Positions 19,996-31,069 of a stretch of DNA of 64,000 nucleotides are shown piece after piece (positions within the stretch are counted from its first letter, which is position 1; the number at the start of each line of letters is the position of its first letter). Source of the DNA: a bacterium (GTDB taxonomy: Bacteria > Desulfobacterota > Binatia > Binatales > Binataceae); contig JADBKU010000009.1 of NCBI GenBank assembly GCA_014896235.1, positions 116,536-180,535 on the forward strand. The letters run 5' to 3'. Under the pieces are notes generated by a model. It worked only from the letters and a program-made list of their open reading frames with translations. It did no database searches and had not been told where the DNA came from. A program made the position numbers and the translations under genes.

Positions 19996-21384
19996 CTAAA
20001 GGATGTATCGCGACAGGTCTTCGTTCTTCACGATCGGATCGAGCCGCTGATGCACATAGGCGTCATCGATCGAAATTTCGCGTCCGGCCATTTCCGGCGC
20101 GTCGAACGACAAGTCTTCAAGCAGCCGTTCGAGCACGGTATGGAGCCGGCGGGCGCCGATATTTTCCGAGCGCGCGTTCACCTGCGCGGCAATTTCGGCC
20201 AGCGCCGCGATCGCCTCGGCGGTAAATCCTATCCGCACCTTTTCCGTCGCCAGCAGCGCCGTATATTGCCGGGTAAGCGCGTTTTCGGGCTCGGTCAGGA
20301 TGCGGATGAAGTCTTCCTTGGTCAGCGCGTTGAGCTCGACGCGGATTGGAAACCGCCCCTGGAACTCAGGAATCAGATCCGACGGCTTCGAGGTGTGAAA
20401 GGCGCCGGACGCGACGAAAAGAATGTGATCGGTGCGGACCACGCCATACTTGGTGTTGACGGTCGAACCCTCGACGATCGGCAGCAGGTCGCGCTGCACG
20501 CCTTCACGCGAAACGTCGGGGCCGTGCGCCGATTCGCGGCCGGCGATTTTGTCGATCTCGTCGATGAACACGATGCCAGACTGCTCGGCGCGCGCGATCG
20601 CCTCGCGCGTTACGTTGTCCATATCGACCAGGCGCGCGGATTCCTCCTGAGCGAGAATTTCGAGCGCTTCCGGCACTTTGACTTTGCGCCTGCGGCTCTT
20701 GCGCGGCATCATTTGGCTCAGCAGGTCCTTCATGCTCGCGCCCATCTCTTCCATCCCCTGGGGAGTGAGCACTTCTAGCATGGGCGTCGCCTGCTGCGTG
20801 ACTTCGATTTCGACTTCGCGCTCGTTCAAATAGCCGTCGCGCAATAACCGGCGCAGCTTTTCGCGCGTTTCGTTGTGCGAATCGGACTCGGCCACGCGCA
20901 GCGCGCCTTCGGCGTCGACAGTCGCGGGCTTGCGGGTTTTGCCCGGCGAAGACGGGTAAAGGATATCGAGCAGGCGCTCCTCGGCGCTGTCGCGGGCCTT
21001 CACCGCGACGCGCTCGCGCTCTTCCTCGCGCACCATCTTGATCGAAATTTCGACCAGGTCGCGGATCATCGACTCGACGTCGCGGCCGACGTAGCCGACC
21101 TCGGTGTAGCGCGAGGCTTCGACCTTGACGAACGGCGCCTGAGCAAGTTTCGCCAGCCGCCGGGCGATTTCGGTTTTGCCGACGCCGGTCGGCCCGATCA
21201 TCAGGATGTTCTTCGGCGCGATTTCGTCGCGCAGGTCGGGCGCCACGTTCTGCCGGCGCCATCGATTCCTGAGCGCGATCGCGACCGCGCGCTTGGCGTC
21301 ATGCTGGCCGACGATATAGCGATCCAGCTCGGAGACGATTTCGCGCGGCGTCATTACATTCGGTGATCCCATCTCTCCAGCCAT
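19996..21384 (-). CDS. hslU: ATP-dependent protease ATPase subunit HslU
   Basis: [25 protein letters not shown]-terminal SRYIL. Confidence 0.96.
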   Translation of the reverse strand: MAGEMGSPNVMTPREIVSELDRYIVGQHDAKRAVAIALRNRWRRQNVAPDLRDEIAPKNILMIGPTGVGKTEIARRLAKLAQAPFVKVEASRYTEVGYVGRDVESMIRDLVEISIKMVREEERERVAVKARDSAEERLLDILYPSSPGKTRKPATVDAEGALRVAESDSHNETREKLRRLLRDGYLNEREVEIEVTQQATPMLEVLTPQGMEEMGASMKDLLSQMMPRKSRRRKVKVPEALEILAQEESARLVDMDNVTREAIARAEQSGIVFIDEIDKIAGRESAHGPDVSREGVQRDLLPIVEGSTVNTKYGVVRTDHILFVASGAFHTSKPSDLIPEFQGRFPIRVELNALTKEDFIRILTEPENALTRQYTALLATEKVRIGFTAEAIAALAEIAAQVNARSENIGARRLHTVLERLLEDLSFDAPEMAGREISIDDAYVHQRLDPIVKNEDLSRYIL

Positions 21385-21411
21385 GGCGCGGCCGCGCGCA
21401 GGCGGCCGCGC

Positions 21412-21981
21412 CTACAATTCTTCGATAACAAATTGATCATTGGTGTACACGCAAATCTCCGCCGCAACGCGCATCGCGCTCTCCGCGATCGTCCGCGCGT
21501 CGAGCGCGCCTCCGTGGCGAATCAGGGCGCGCGCCGCGGCCAGCGCATAGTTCCCGCCCGAACCGATTGCGATCAGGCCGTCGTCCGGCTCGATCACGTC
21601 GCCCGCGCCGGTGATTAGCAGCGAGCTTTCGGCGTCGGCCACGATCAGCATCGCCTCCAGCCGGCGCAGAATCCTATCGGTCCGCCAATCTTTCGCCAAT
21701 TCGACGGCGGCGCGCCGGAGATTGCCGTTCACCGACTGCAATTTGCTCTCGAATTTGTCGAACAGGGTCAGCGCGTCGGCGGTCGAGCCGGCGAATCCGG
21801 CCAGCACGGCGTTGTTGTGCAGGCGGCGGACCTTGCGCGCGCCACGCTTCATGATCGTCTGGCCGACGCTGACCTGTCCGTCGCCCGCCATCACCAGCTT
21901 GCCGCCGTGGCGCACGCAGAGAATCGTGGTGGCGCGCACCCGAACGTCGGGCGCGTCGGCGTCATGCGCGCGGATGGGCAC
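21412..21981 (-). CDS. hslV: ATP-dependent protease peptidase subunit HslV
   Basis: [11 protein letters not shown] catalytic Thr region, [11 protein letters not shown] start with AGGAGG upstream. Confidence 0.93.
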   Translation of the reverse strand: MPIRAHDADAPDVRVRATTILCVRHGGKLVMAGDGQVSVGQTIMKRGARKVRRLHNNAVLAGFAGSTADALTLFDKFESKLQSVNGNLRRAAVELAKDWRTDRILRRLEAMLIVADAESSLLITGAGDVIEPDDGLIAIGSGGNYALAAARALIRHGGALDARTIAESAMRVAAEICVYTNDQFVIEEL

Positions 21982-22897
21982 GGCGGTAGACCTCCTGCAG
22001 ATGTTTGACGCTGACGTGAGTATAGCGCTGGGTGGTGCTCAGGCTGGCGTGGCCCAACATCTCCTGAATCGCGCGCAGGTCGGCGCCCGCGTCGAGCAGG
22101 TGAGTGGCGAAACAATGGCGCAAACCATGCGGCGTGAGCGTGGAATCCAAGCCCGCGTCGCGCAGGCGGCGCCCGACCAGTTTTTGCACCCAACGCACGG
22201 ACAATCGGCCGCCGCGCAAATTGGTGAAGACGGGGCTGTCAGGCGCCGCCGCGGCCGGCACGGCGGCGCGCCACGCCCGGATCGCATCGAGCGCGACTTC
22301 GCCGATCGGCGCGATCCGATCCTTGTTGCCTTTGCCCGCCCGCACCGTGACCATCCCGAGTTCTTCGTCGAGATCGCGCCAGCACAATCCAACCAGCTCG
22401 CTGACGCGGAGTCCGGCCGAATAAAGCGTTTCCAGAATCGCGCGGTCGCGCGCCGCCGCGGCGCCGGCGACGCTCTCCGGCGCCTCGATCAGGCGCGCGA
22501 CATCCGCGGCGGGCATCACCTGCGGCAGCCGTTGGCCGACTTTGGGCGCGCGGATCGAACGGGCGGGATTATCGGCGCCGAGGTTCGTCTCGCGCCAGCG
22601 GAAATAAGCCTTGATCGCAAACAGGCGGCGCTGGGTGGTGGCGCGGCTCGCGTGCTTCATGGTTTCGGCAAGATAGGCGCGCACATGGTCGGCCGAAATC
22701 AGCCCGGGCGACACGTCGCGCCGCTCTTCGCCGCATACGGACGGCGCGCGTTCCAGCAGGTAAAGGCGGAAATCCCGCAGGTCGCGCAGATAGCTTTTGA
22801 CCGTGTTCGCCGCCGCCCGCGACGCCATTCCGAGCGCTTCGCCGAAGCGTTCAAGCTCGCGTTCCATCGGCGCCGCCGCCTCGCCCGTGCCCGTCAT
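21962..22897 (-). CDS. xerC: tyrosine recombinase XerC/XerD-like
   Basis: Phage-integrase R-HxLRH-H-Y pattern ([39 protein letters not shown]). Confidence 0.88.
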   Translation of the reverse strand: MTGTGEAAAPMERELERFGEALGMASRAAANTVKSYLRDLRDFRLYLLERAPSVCGEERRDVSPGLISADHVRAYLAETMKHASRATTQRRLFAIKAYFRWRETNLGADNPARSIRAPKVGQRLPQVMPAADVARLIEAPESVAGAAAARDRAILETLYSAGLRVSELVGLCWRDLDEELGMVTVRAGKGNKDRIAPIGEVALDAIRAWRAAVPAAAAPDSPVFTNLRGGRLSVRWVQKLVGRRLRDAGLDSTLTPHGLRHCFATHLLDAGADLRAIQEMLGHASLSTTQRYTHVSVKHLQEVYRRAHPRA

Positions 22898-22958
22898 TCG
22901 GTTTATGCTATCAGCAGCTTCGGGCAGGCAAAAGGCGACGCCCGGACGCCCTGTGGCG

Positions 22959-23246
22959 ATGACCTGTTTTCATTGCGGCCGCGCGATCGCGGTGGACGAG
23001 CGGGTGGGCTTTCGCGATCGATGTCCCGGATGCGACCGGCCGCAACACGCATGCCTCAACTGCGCGCATCACGACCCCGCATATCACAACCAGTGCCGCG
23101 AAACGCAGGCCGATCTGGTGGCGGACAAGGACCGCGCCAATTTCTGCGAGTATTTCCGGCCGCGCGCCGCAGCGCCGGCGCGCGGCGTCTCCAGAACGGA
23201 CGACGCCCGCGCGCGGCTCGATGCGCTCTTCAAAAAGAAGTCCTGA
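22959..23246 (+). CDS. small zinc-ribbon-like protein, 95 aa
   Basis: MTCFHCGRAIAVDERVGFRDRCPGCDRPQHACLNCAHHDP...C; several Cys pairs. Confidence 0.6.
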   Translation: MTCFHCGRAIAVDERVGFRDRCPGCDRPQHACLNCAHHDPAYHNQCRETQADLVADKDRANFCEYFRPRAAAPARGVSRTDDARARLDALFKKKS

Positions 23247-23250
23247 AGCG

Positions 23251-24679
23251 ATGGAACGCCAGCTAGCCGCTATCGTGCTTGCCGCCGGGAGGGGAACGCG
23301 GATGCGCTCGGAGCGCGCCAAGGTCTCCCGAGATCTGGGCCGCACGATACTGCGCGCTTGAACCGATCGCGAGCCTCGCCCCGCGGCCGATCGTGGTCGT
23401 CGTCGGCCATCAGGCCGAGGCCGTCGAAAGCGCGGCGCGCGCCGCCGTTCCGAACGCGGCGATCGCCATCGCGCGGCAGGCGGAACAGCGCGGCACCGGC
23501 GACGCCGCGCGCGCCGCGCTCGGCGCGATCGATCCCGAATTCGCGGGCGAGATCCTGATCGGGTACGGCGACACTCCATTGATCAAGGCGGAAACGCTGC
23601 GCGAATTCGTCCGCGCGCATCGCGCGTGCGACGCGGAGCTTTCGTTCATCAGCGCCGAAATGAAGGATCCGGGGGCGTACGGCCGCGTGACGCGCGACCC
23701 GTCCGGCGCGGTCGCGGCAATCGTCGAAGCGCGCGACGCGACTCCGGCGATTCTGGCGATTCGCGAGATCAATACCGGCGTCTATCTGGCGGACGCCCGC
23801 TTGCTGCGCGCGGCGATCGCGGAATTGCGCGCCGACAATGCGCAGCGCGAGTACTATTTGACCGATATCGTTGCGATCGCGCGCCGCCGCGGCGCGCGCG
23901 TCAACGCCTGGCGCGCGCCCGACGCGGCGGAATTCGCAGGCATCAATTCGCGCGAGGAGATGGCCCGCATGGAAGAGTCGCTTCGCCATGAAGTGAACCG
24001 CCGCCTGATGGCCGCGGGAGTGACGCTGATCGATCCGGCGACGGCGTATATCGCGCCGGAAGCGGAAATCGGCCGCGACACGATTATCGGCCCCAACGTG
24101 CAGATTCTGGGCCGCTCGCGAATCGGCGCGGGCGTGATAATCGAAGGCACGGCATGGCTTAACGGCGTCGCCGTCGGCGACCGATCGCATCTCAAGATTT
24201 GCGTGCGCGCCGAGCATTGCGAAATCGGCCCGGATTGCGAAATCGGCCCGTTCGCCAACCTGCGCGAAGGCACGGAACTCGAGGGCCGCAACCGAATCGG
24301 GAATTTCGTCGAAACCAAGAAGGCGCGCATCGGCAGCGGCACCAAGGCGAGCCATCTGAGCTACCTCGGCGACGCGATCATCGGACGCGAAACCAATATC
24401 GGATGCGGCGTGATCACGGTCAATTACGACGGCTACGACAAGCACGTCACCCGCATCGGCGATCGCTGCATGGTCGGATGCGACACGCAACTGGTCGCGC
24501 CGGTAACTGTTGGCGACGACGTTTATGTCGCGTCGGGCACGACGATTTTGCGCGACGTCGGCGCCGGCGCGCTCGTCGTCTCGCATCATCCGCAACGCGA
24601 AAAGCCCGGATGGACCGCGGGCTGGCGCGCGCGCCACGCCGGGCATCCGAAAGCGCTGAAGAACGGCGCGGGCGAATGA
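23251..24679 (+). CDS. glmU: bifunctional N-acetylglucosamine-1-phosphate uridyltransferase/acetyltransferase, apparent N-terminal frameshift
   Basis: MERQLAAIVLAAGRGTRMRSERAKV (frame 1), then frame +1 from about 23365 (ALEPIASLAPRPIVVVVGHQAEAV); C-terminal left-handed beta-helix and NYDGYDKH. Confidence 0.9.
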
Positions 24680-24730
24680 TCGGCCGCGCCGGCAGATTCA
24701 TCGCGAACGGAAGATTAAAATAGGGTCGCT

Positions 24731-26563
24731 ATGTGCGGAATTATCGGATACGTCGGTTCGCGCGACGCCGCGCCGATCCTGATTGGCGGCCTCAGGCGGC
24801 TCGAATATCGCGGCTATGATTCCGCGGGCGTCGCCGCGCTCGACGGCGCCGGCCGGCTGGAAATCCGCCGCGCGGTCGGCAAGCTCGATAATTTGTGCGC
24901 GGCGCTGGAGCGCGCGCCCGTGCGCGGCCATATCGGGATCGGCCATACGCGATGGGCTACGCACGGCCGTCCGTCCGAAGAAAATGCGCATCCGCACAAA
25001 GCCGGTCCGGTCGCCGTAATCCATAACGGCATCATCGAGAACTACGTGGAGTTGCGCGCCGCCTTGCTCGCGCGCGGCCACAAACTCAGATCGGAAACCG
25101 ACACCGAACTGATTTCCCATCTGATCGAGGAGCGGCTCAAGGCCGGCGACGATTTGACCGAAGCGGTGCGCGCGGCGGTGCGCGAGCTTAAAGGATCGTT
25201 CTCGATCGTCGCGTTGGCCGAAAGCGATCCGGGCCGGCTGGTCGCCGCCAAAACCGCGACGCCGCTGGTGCTCGGCTTTGGCGACGGCGAAAATTTCGTC
25301 GCCTCGGATATTCCCGCGTTGCTGGAGCACACCCGCCGCGCGCTCGTGATGGAGGACGGCGAGCTGGCCGAAATTTCCGCCGACGGAATCCGTCTGACCG
25401 CGTTTGACGGCGCGCCGATCGCGCGCGCGCCGCGAGTCGTCGAATGGGACGCCGTGGCCGCGACCAAGGGCGGTTATCGGCATTATCTCCGCAAGGAGAT
25501 CGGCGAACAGCCGCAGGCGTGGATCGATACGCTGAGCGGCCGCGCCAGCGCGGGCGCGGCGGAGGTGCGCTTCGAGACGCCGATCCTGCCGCCGGCCGGT
25601 CCCGAGGCGATCGGGCGCATCGTGATGGTTTCGGCGGGCGCGTCGTGGATTTCCTCGTTGATCGGCAAATTCATGATCGAGGAGCTGGCCGGCATCCCGG
25701 CGGAGGTCGATTATTCGGCTGAATTCCGCTACCGCCGCCCGGCTATCGACGAGCGCACGCTGATCGTCGCCGTTTCGCAGTCCGGCGAAACCGCCGACAC
25801 GCTCGCCGCGATGGAAGAGGGGCGCCGGCGCGGCGCATGGCTGCTCGCGCTCACCAACACGGTCGATTCGTCGATCGCGCGCAAGGCCGACGCCCAGCTC
25901 TACACGCGCTGCGGTCCCGAAATCAGCGTCACCACCACCAAGTGTTTCCTCACGCAAATCGAGGCCTTCTACCTCTTCGCGATTCATCTGGCGCAGGCCC
26001 TCGGCCGCATCGATTCGCGCGAGGCCGAGGAGTTGCTGCGGCCCGCGTTCGCGATTCCGCAGCAAATCGAGATGGCGATTTCGCGCGAGCGCCAAATCGA
26101 GAAGATCGCGCGCAAGTACGGCAAGGCGCGCGATTTCCTCTATCTCGGCCGCGGCGTCAACTATCCCGTCGCGCTCGAAGGCGCGCTCAAGTTGAAGGAA
26201 ATTTCCTACATCCACGCCGAGGGCTACTCGGCCGGCGAAATGAAGCACGGGCCGATCGCGCTGATCGACGAGGAGATGCCGGTCGTCGTGATTATCCCGA
26301 ACGACAACGTCTTCGAAAAAACGCTGTCGAATCTGAAAGAGGTCGAATCGCGCAACGGCCGGATTATCGCCGTCACCGATCGGCGCACGCCCGAACTCGA
26401 AGAAGTCGCATGGGAAATTATTGACGTCCCCGCGACGAACCGCTTCCTGATGCCGGCGTTGACCACCGTGCCCTTGCAACTGCTCGCCTATCATATCGCG
26501 GTCTATCGCGGCGCCGACGTCGATCAGCCGCGCAATCTCGCCAAATCCGTCACCGTCGAATAG
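24731..26563 (+). CDS. glmS: glutamine-fructose-6-phosphate aminotransferase (isomerizing)
   Basis: MCGIIGYVGSRDA Ntn N-terminus, SIS domains, C-terminal DQPRNLAKSVTVE. Confidence 0.97.
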   Translation: MCGIIGYVGSRDAAPILIGGLRRLEYRGYDSAGVAALDGAGRLEIRRAVGKLDNLCAALERAPVRGHIGIGHTRWATHGRPSEENAHPHKAGPVAVIHNGIIENYVELRAALLARGHKLRSETDTELISHLIEERLKAGDDLTEAVRAAVRELKGSFSIVALAESDPGRLVAAKTATPLVLGFGDGENFVASDIPALLEHTRRALVMEDGELAEISADGIRLTAFDGAPIARAPRVVEWDAVAATKGGYRHYLRKEIGEQPQAWIDTLSGRASAGAAEVRFETPILPPAGPEAIGRIVMVSAGASWISSLIGKFMIEELAGIPAEVDYSAEFRYRRPAIDERTLIVAVSQSGETADTLAAMEEGRRRGAWLLALTNTVDSSIARKADAQLYTRCGPEISVTTTKCFLTQIEAFYLFAIHLAQALGRIDSREAEELLRPAFAIPQQIEMAISRERQIEKIARKYGKARDFLYLGRGVNYPVALEGALKLKEISYIHAEGYSAGEMKHGPIALIDEEMPVVVIIPNDNVFEKTLSNLKEVESRNGRIIAVTDRRTPELEEVAWEIIDVPATNRFLMPALTTVPLQLLAYHIAVYRGADVDQPRNLAKSVTVE

Positions 26564-26667
26564 CAGGCCGCGCAAGGGCGGCTTTGACGGCGGCGCCGAA
26601 ATCGGCGTAAATCGCGAGGATAGGTCCGCCGCGGCGGCGTCAGTCCGGCCGCCGCGCTATCCAGGAG

Positions 26668-27858
26668 TTGGCCATGCCCGAAAATCCACCGCTCGCCGGA
26701 ATCAAGGTCGTCGATTTCACCCGCTATCTCGCCGGACCCTTCTGCACTCAGATTCTCGGCGATTACGGCGCCGAGATTTTCAAAATCGAGCCGGTCGAAG
26801 GCGCGCGCGGCGAAATGGGCGACTACAGCGGCAAGGACACCTATTTCTTCCTGAGCACGAACCGCTCGAAAAAAAGCGTGCAGGTTTCGACCAAGACTCC
26901 CGAAGGGCGCGCCGTGTTGCAGCGGATGCTCGACAACGCCGACGTCGTCATCGACAATTTCCGCCCCGGCGTGATGGAGGCGCTCGGCTTCGGCTACGAG
27001 GCGCTCGCCGCGCGTAATCCGCGCATCATCGCCTGCTCGATCTCGGGCTTCGGCGCGAGCGGTCCGATGCGCGACTATCCCGGCTTCGACCAAATCGCGC
27101 AGGGCTTTTCGGGCCTGATGAGCGTGACGGGTACGAAGGAGAGCGGGCCGATGCGCGTCGGCATCGCGATCTGCGATCTGCTGGGCGGCATCTTCGCCGC
27201 GCAGGGAATATTGCTCGCGCTCGCAGCGCGCCATCGCACCGGCCGCGGCCAGAAGGTCGAAACCTCGCTGCTCGAGGCGATCGTCAGCATCCTGAGCTGG
27301 TCCGCCGGCATCTACTTCGACACCGGCAAAACGCCCGGGCCCGCCGGCAACCACCATCCGCTCTCCGCGCCGCACGGCGTCCATATGGCCGCCGATCGGC
27401 CCTTCAATATCTCATGCGGGAACGAAGCGATGTGGCGCACGTTCGTCAAGACGATCGGCCGGCCCGAACTCGCCGCCGATCCGCGCTTCGACAAACTCGG
27501 CCATCGCATCAAGCACCGCGACGCGCTCACCGCCGAAATCAACGCGGCGCTCAAGGACCATCCGGCGCAATACTGGATCGATCGCTTCAACGAAGCGGGC
27601 ATCCCCGCCGGCCCGATTCTGACGATCGAGGAGATGTTCAATCATCCGCAGGCCGCCGCGCGCGAACTGCTTTTGCGGATGCCGCATCCGGCGCTCGGCG
27701 AAATCAAGACCACGGGACTCGCGGTCAAGCTGGGCGAAACGCCCGGCCGGCCGTCGCGCCCGCCGCTGGTCGGCGAGCATACGGCGGATGTCCTCGCAGC
27801 GCTCGGCTACACGCCCGAGGAACTCGATCACCTCCGCAAAATCAAAGCCGTCCGTTGA
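26668..27858 (+). CDS. CaiB/BaiF family (type III) CoA transferase
   Basis: KVVDFTRYLAGPFCTQILGDYGAEIFKIEP; NRSKKSVQV. Confidence 0.92.
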   Translation: MAMPENPPLAGIKVVDFTRYLAGPFCTQILGDYGAEIFKIEPVEGARGEMGDYSGKDTYFFLSTNRSKKSVQVSTKTPEGRAVLQRMLDNADVVIDNFRPGVMEALGFGYEALAARNPRIIACSISGFGASGPMRDYPGFDQIAQGFSGLMSVTGTKESGPMRVGIAICDLLGGIFAAQGILLALAARHRTGRGQKVETSLLEAIVSILSWSAGIYFDTGKTPGPAGNHHPLSAPHGVHMAADRPFNISCGNEAMWRTFVKTIGRPELAADPRFDKLGHRIKHRDALTAEINAALKDHPAQYWIDRFNEAGIPAGPILTIEEMFNHPQAAARELLLRMPHPALGEIKTTGLAVKLGETPGRPSRPPLVGEHTADVLAALGYTPEELDHLRKIKAVR

Positions 27859-27923
27859 ATTCAGCGGAGACCTTTGCAAATGCTGATTCCCGATCTTGGA
27901 TTATTCGCGGAGTGGCGTCCTCG

Positions 27924-29570
27924 ATGAATCCGAAGCCCGGCCTATATCCCTCCGAACAGCCGCGTAATACCGATTCCAAGACTGAAATCGCTGTTTACAA
28001 TGCGCTCAAGGAGAGCCTGCCGAGCGGATGGTATGCGTGGCATTCGCTCAGGCTTATGGACGACGATGGAACATTCGGCGAGGGCGATTTCGTAATTGCG
28101 AATCCGGATCGTGGACTGCTCGTGCTCGAAGTCAAGGGAGGCTCTATCGAACAGCGCGACGGACGATGGTTTCAGAACGGCGCGCCGATGAAGATCGACC
28201 CGCTCGCACAAGCTCATCGCTTCGTTAGAAAGTTGATTCATCGGTTGGAGTTGAGCGGATGCTATCCGCCGGCCTACGGAGTCGCGACGTGCTTTCCCGA
28301 TACGGCATTCGAAACGCCGCCTGACCAGAGCGACCTTCGCGACACCACCATCGGCAAGAAAGAACTTGCCTGGCTGGAAAAAGCGTTGCCCGCTCTCTTC
28401 GACAAGGCGCTTCCAGCTTCACGGCGTCCGCGCGGGAAGTGGATCGAGCAGATTCACGGCCTTTGGGGCGACACGTGGATTCCCGCGCTCAGGCTCGGAA
28501 CACGCAGCGAAATCGAAGATTCGGACCGCGTCAAGCTCGACGCCGAGCAGATGCGCATCCTGCAGATGATCGAGCGCAACACGAACCTGCTGATCCAAGG
28601 CGGCGCTGGAAGCGGCAAGACCCTCGTCGCGAGGGAGGCGGCTGTTAGGTTCGCAGCCAGTGGCGAACGGGTGCTGTTCCTTTGCTTCACGCGGGCCTTG
28701 GCCGAATGGTTGCGCGGGAGGTTCACGTCGGCGAATCTGCAAGTTTCCACGCTCGGACAGTACGCATTGGATCTCGTTCGATTGGTTGAACCGGGATTGA
28801 AGGAACCTACCGATATGTCGGGATGGCGCGAGTTGATTTTCCGGGCCGCCGCCGAAGCCGCGCCGCAAGTTTCCGGTACCTGGGACGCAGTTATTGTTGA
28901 CGAAGCGCAGGATCTTGCCGAATTCGACTGGGAGCTGGTCTTCGAATTGGCGCGCAATAAACGTCTGTGGGTCTTTCATGATCCGGCACAGCACTTTTGG
29001 GATGACCGGCCGCTGCCAAAGCGTTTAACCGAGGCCAATTTCTTCAAGCTTGATTTGCCGCAGAACCATCGATGCGACCCGGCAATCATCGCGCTGGCCG
29101 ACTGTTATCGCATCCCCGAAAATCTGAAACCCTCGAAACCCATCCTCCGCGAGGGAATCGCGAACGAGACTATCGGCGTCGTAGAGTGTCCAAGCGAGAG
29201 CTCGGTTCCTGATCGAATTGCCAACGAAATCGGCAAGCTGCGATCGGCCGGATTCGCGCCCGATAAAATCGCTATCATATCCGTGCGTGGTCAGACCGGC
29301 GCGCGCACATTCGGCATGGACCGAATTGGCGCTTATCGGCTCGTCAAAGCCGACGATCCGAACGCGACTCGCGAAATCGTCGACGACACTTTTCTCCGCT
29401 TCAAAGGGCTCGAACGACCCGCCGTGATCGTCACGGACCTGAATCTTATCGCCGATCGGCGTGAGAAGCGGATGTACATCGCAATTACCCGCGCGCTAAG
29501 TACGGTTCGGGTTGTCGCGCCTGCCGAAGCCATTCGCAGCGATCCGATTTTAGCCGCGCTCATGAGCTAG
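27924..29570 (+). CDS. NERD nuclease-domain / UvrD-like helicase protein
   Basis: N-terminal NERD-like EGDFVIANPDRGLLVLEVKGG; GGAGSGKTLVA Walker A; VIVDEAQDL; C-terminal MYIAITRA. Confidence 0.82.
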   Translation: MNPKPGLYPSEQPRNTDSKTEIAVYNALKESLPSGWYAWHSLRLMDDDGTFGEGDFVIANPDRGLLVLEVKGGSIEQRDGRWFQNGAPMKIDPLAQAHRFVRKLIHRLELSGCYPPAYGVATCFPDTAFETPPDQSDLRDTTIGKKELAWLEKALPALFDKALPASRRPRGKWIEQIHGLWGDTWIPALRLGTRSEIEDSDRVKLDAEQMRILQMIERNTNLLIQGGAGSGKTLVAREAAVRFAASGERVLFLCFTRALAEWLRGRFTSANLQVSTLGQYALDLVRLVEPGLKEPTDMSGWRELIFRAAAEAAPQVSGTWDAVIVDEAQDLAEFDWELVFELARNKRLWVFHDPAQHFWDDRPLPKRLTEANFFKLDLPQNHRCDPAIIALADCYRIPENLKPSKPILREGIANETIGVVECPSESSVPDRIANEIGKLRSAGFAPDKIAIISVRGQTGARTFGMDRIGAYRLVKADDPNATREIVDDTFLRFKGLERPAVIVTDLNLIADRREKRMYIAITRALSTVRVVAPAEAIRSDPILAALMS

Positions 29571-29703
29571 ACCGTCGAGCAGGCGCGAATTTCGCCGATC
29601 CCGCGTCGGCGAATCCGTTCGAACAATCCGCCGGCCAATTCCTTGACGTTCGATTCGGGCCGCGCCAACGATCGATCATGGTCCGCAACGAAAGGAATCC
29701 GCG

Positions 29704-29877
29704 ATGCCAACCCTTGAACTGACCGCCGAGGATGCGGAAGAACTGCGTTTCGTATTGGAGAACTATTTTGCGGAGCTGCGGATGGAGATCGAGCGCACCG
29801 AAAGCGGCGCGTTCCGCAGCAAGCTCAAAGACCGCGAAAATCTGATCAAGCGCCTGCTCGACGATCTCTCGCGTTGA
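29704..29877 (+). CDS. small hypothetical protein, 57 aa
   Basis: MPTLELTAEDAEELRFVLENYFAELRMEIERTESGAFRSKLKDRENLIKRLLDDLSR, RBS-like aaagga upstream. Confidence 0.55.
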   Translation: MPTLELTAEDAEELRFVLENYFAELRMEIERTESGAFRSKLKDRENLIKRLLDDLSR

Positions 29878-29922
29878 AGAGATCTCTCGATCCGGCGAAC
29901 CTCCGGGTGACCCGCTTTGCGC

Positions 29923-31065
29923 CTAATTCGCTGGGGAGCGGGCGGCGATCAGATCGTCGATCTCCGACTTCAGGCGCGGGAGCACGTCGTCATATTTGAA
30001 GTTGCCGAGCTTCTGCGCCTTGCGCTTCAGGTTGACCGTGGTCGGACCGCACCAGAGTCCCAGATCGGCGTCGTCGGTCTCGCCCGGTCCGTTGACCCTG
30101 CAGCCCATCACCGCGATCGTAATCTTGTATTTCGCCGCGTAGGCCGTCAGCTCCTTCACCTGTTGCGCCAGCTCGACGAATTTCTCGTTCTCGACCCGCG
30201 AGCACGACGGGCATGAGATGATATTCAAGCCCGAGCCGAAATCGGGCGCGGAGATGAACCGGCCGGCCCGCACGTCCTCGACGATCTTGTGGCCGACCAG
30301 CACTTCCTCGTGCTTGCGCTCGTTCGGCAGCGTCAGCGAAACCCGAATCGTGTCGCCGATTCCCTGCGCCAGCAGTTGTTCGAAAGCGACGCGGGTCTTG
30401 ATAATGCCGTCGGGCGGAAGGCCCGCCTCGGTCACGCCCAGATGAATCGGCACGTCGGGGCGGCGCTGATGAAACCGCCGGTTGGCCTCCACCACCTTGG
30501 CCGGGTCGCTGTCTTTGAGCGACACCACAAAGCGGTCGAATCCGTATTCCTCCATCAGCGCGCAATGCCAGGCCGCCGACTCGACGATCGCGGTCAACTG
30601 ATCGCCGGGATATTTTTCCAGGAACGCGGGCGCGACCGATCCGCAATTGACGCCAATCCGGATCGCAAGGTCATGGTCGCGAGCCACCTCGACCAGCCAC
30701 TTGACCTTCTGCGGAATCGTTTTGGACTTCTCGATATGATGCAGATGGCCGGGGTTGTAGCGGATTTTGTCGACGTGCGGCGCGACCTTGTCGGCGATTT
30801 TGTAATTCTCCTGCAAATCGACCGAGAGGGTCACGCCCGTCGTCGCCGCGCGGATTTCCTTGAGCGCCGCGACCTCTTTTTCATTGTCGAGCGCGATTCG
30901 CACGATGCCCGCGCCGGCCGCCGCCAACTGCCGCGCCTGCGCAATCGTCGCGTCGATATCCATCGTGCGCGTCGCGCACATCGACTGCACCACGATCGGC
31001 GCGCCGCCGCCGACCTCGACGCCGCCGATCCGAATCCGCCTCGTCGTCCGTTCCGCTTCGCTCAT
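29923..31065 (-). CDS. ispG: 4-hydroxy-3-methylbut-2-enyl diphosphate synthase
   Basis: [18 protein letters not shown] and [10 protein letters not shown] motifs. Confidence 0.96.
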   Translation of the reverse strand: MSEAERTTRRIRIGGVEVGGGAPIVVQSMCATRTMDIDATIAQARQLAAAGAGIVRIALDNEKEVAALKEIRAATTGVTLSVDLQENYKIADKVAPHVDKIRYNPGHLHHIEKSKTIPQKVKWLVEVARDHDLAIRIGVNCGSVAPAFLEKYPGDQLTAIVESAAWHCALMEEYGFDRFVVSLKDSDPAKVVEANRRFHQRRPDVPIHLGVTEAGLPPDGIIKTRVAFEQLLAQGIGDTIRVSLTLPNERKHEEVLVGHKIVEDVRAGRFISAPDFGSGLNIISCPSCSRVENEKFVELAQQVKELTAYAAKYKITIAVMGCRVNGPGETDDADLGLWCGPTTVNLKRKAQKLGNFKYDDVLPRLKSEIDDLIAARSPAN

Positions 31066-31069
31066 CGCC

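Noticed and set aside
21962-22897. XerC-like recombinase as sign of an integrated mobile element
   Set aside because: It sits in a conserved-looking xerC-hslV-hslU-arg order, so it is most likely the housekeeping Xer recombinase.
24680-24730. glmS ribozyme or riboswitch upstream of glmS
   Set aside because: Only 51 bp separate glmU and glmS, too short for a glmS ribozyme, and no core motif is visible.
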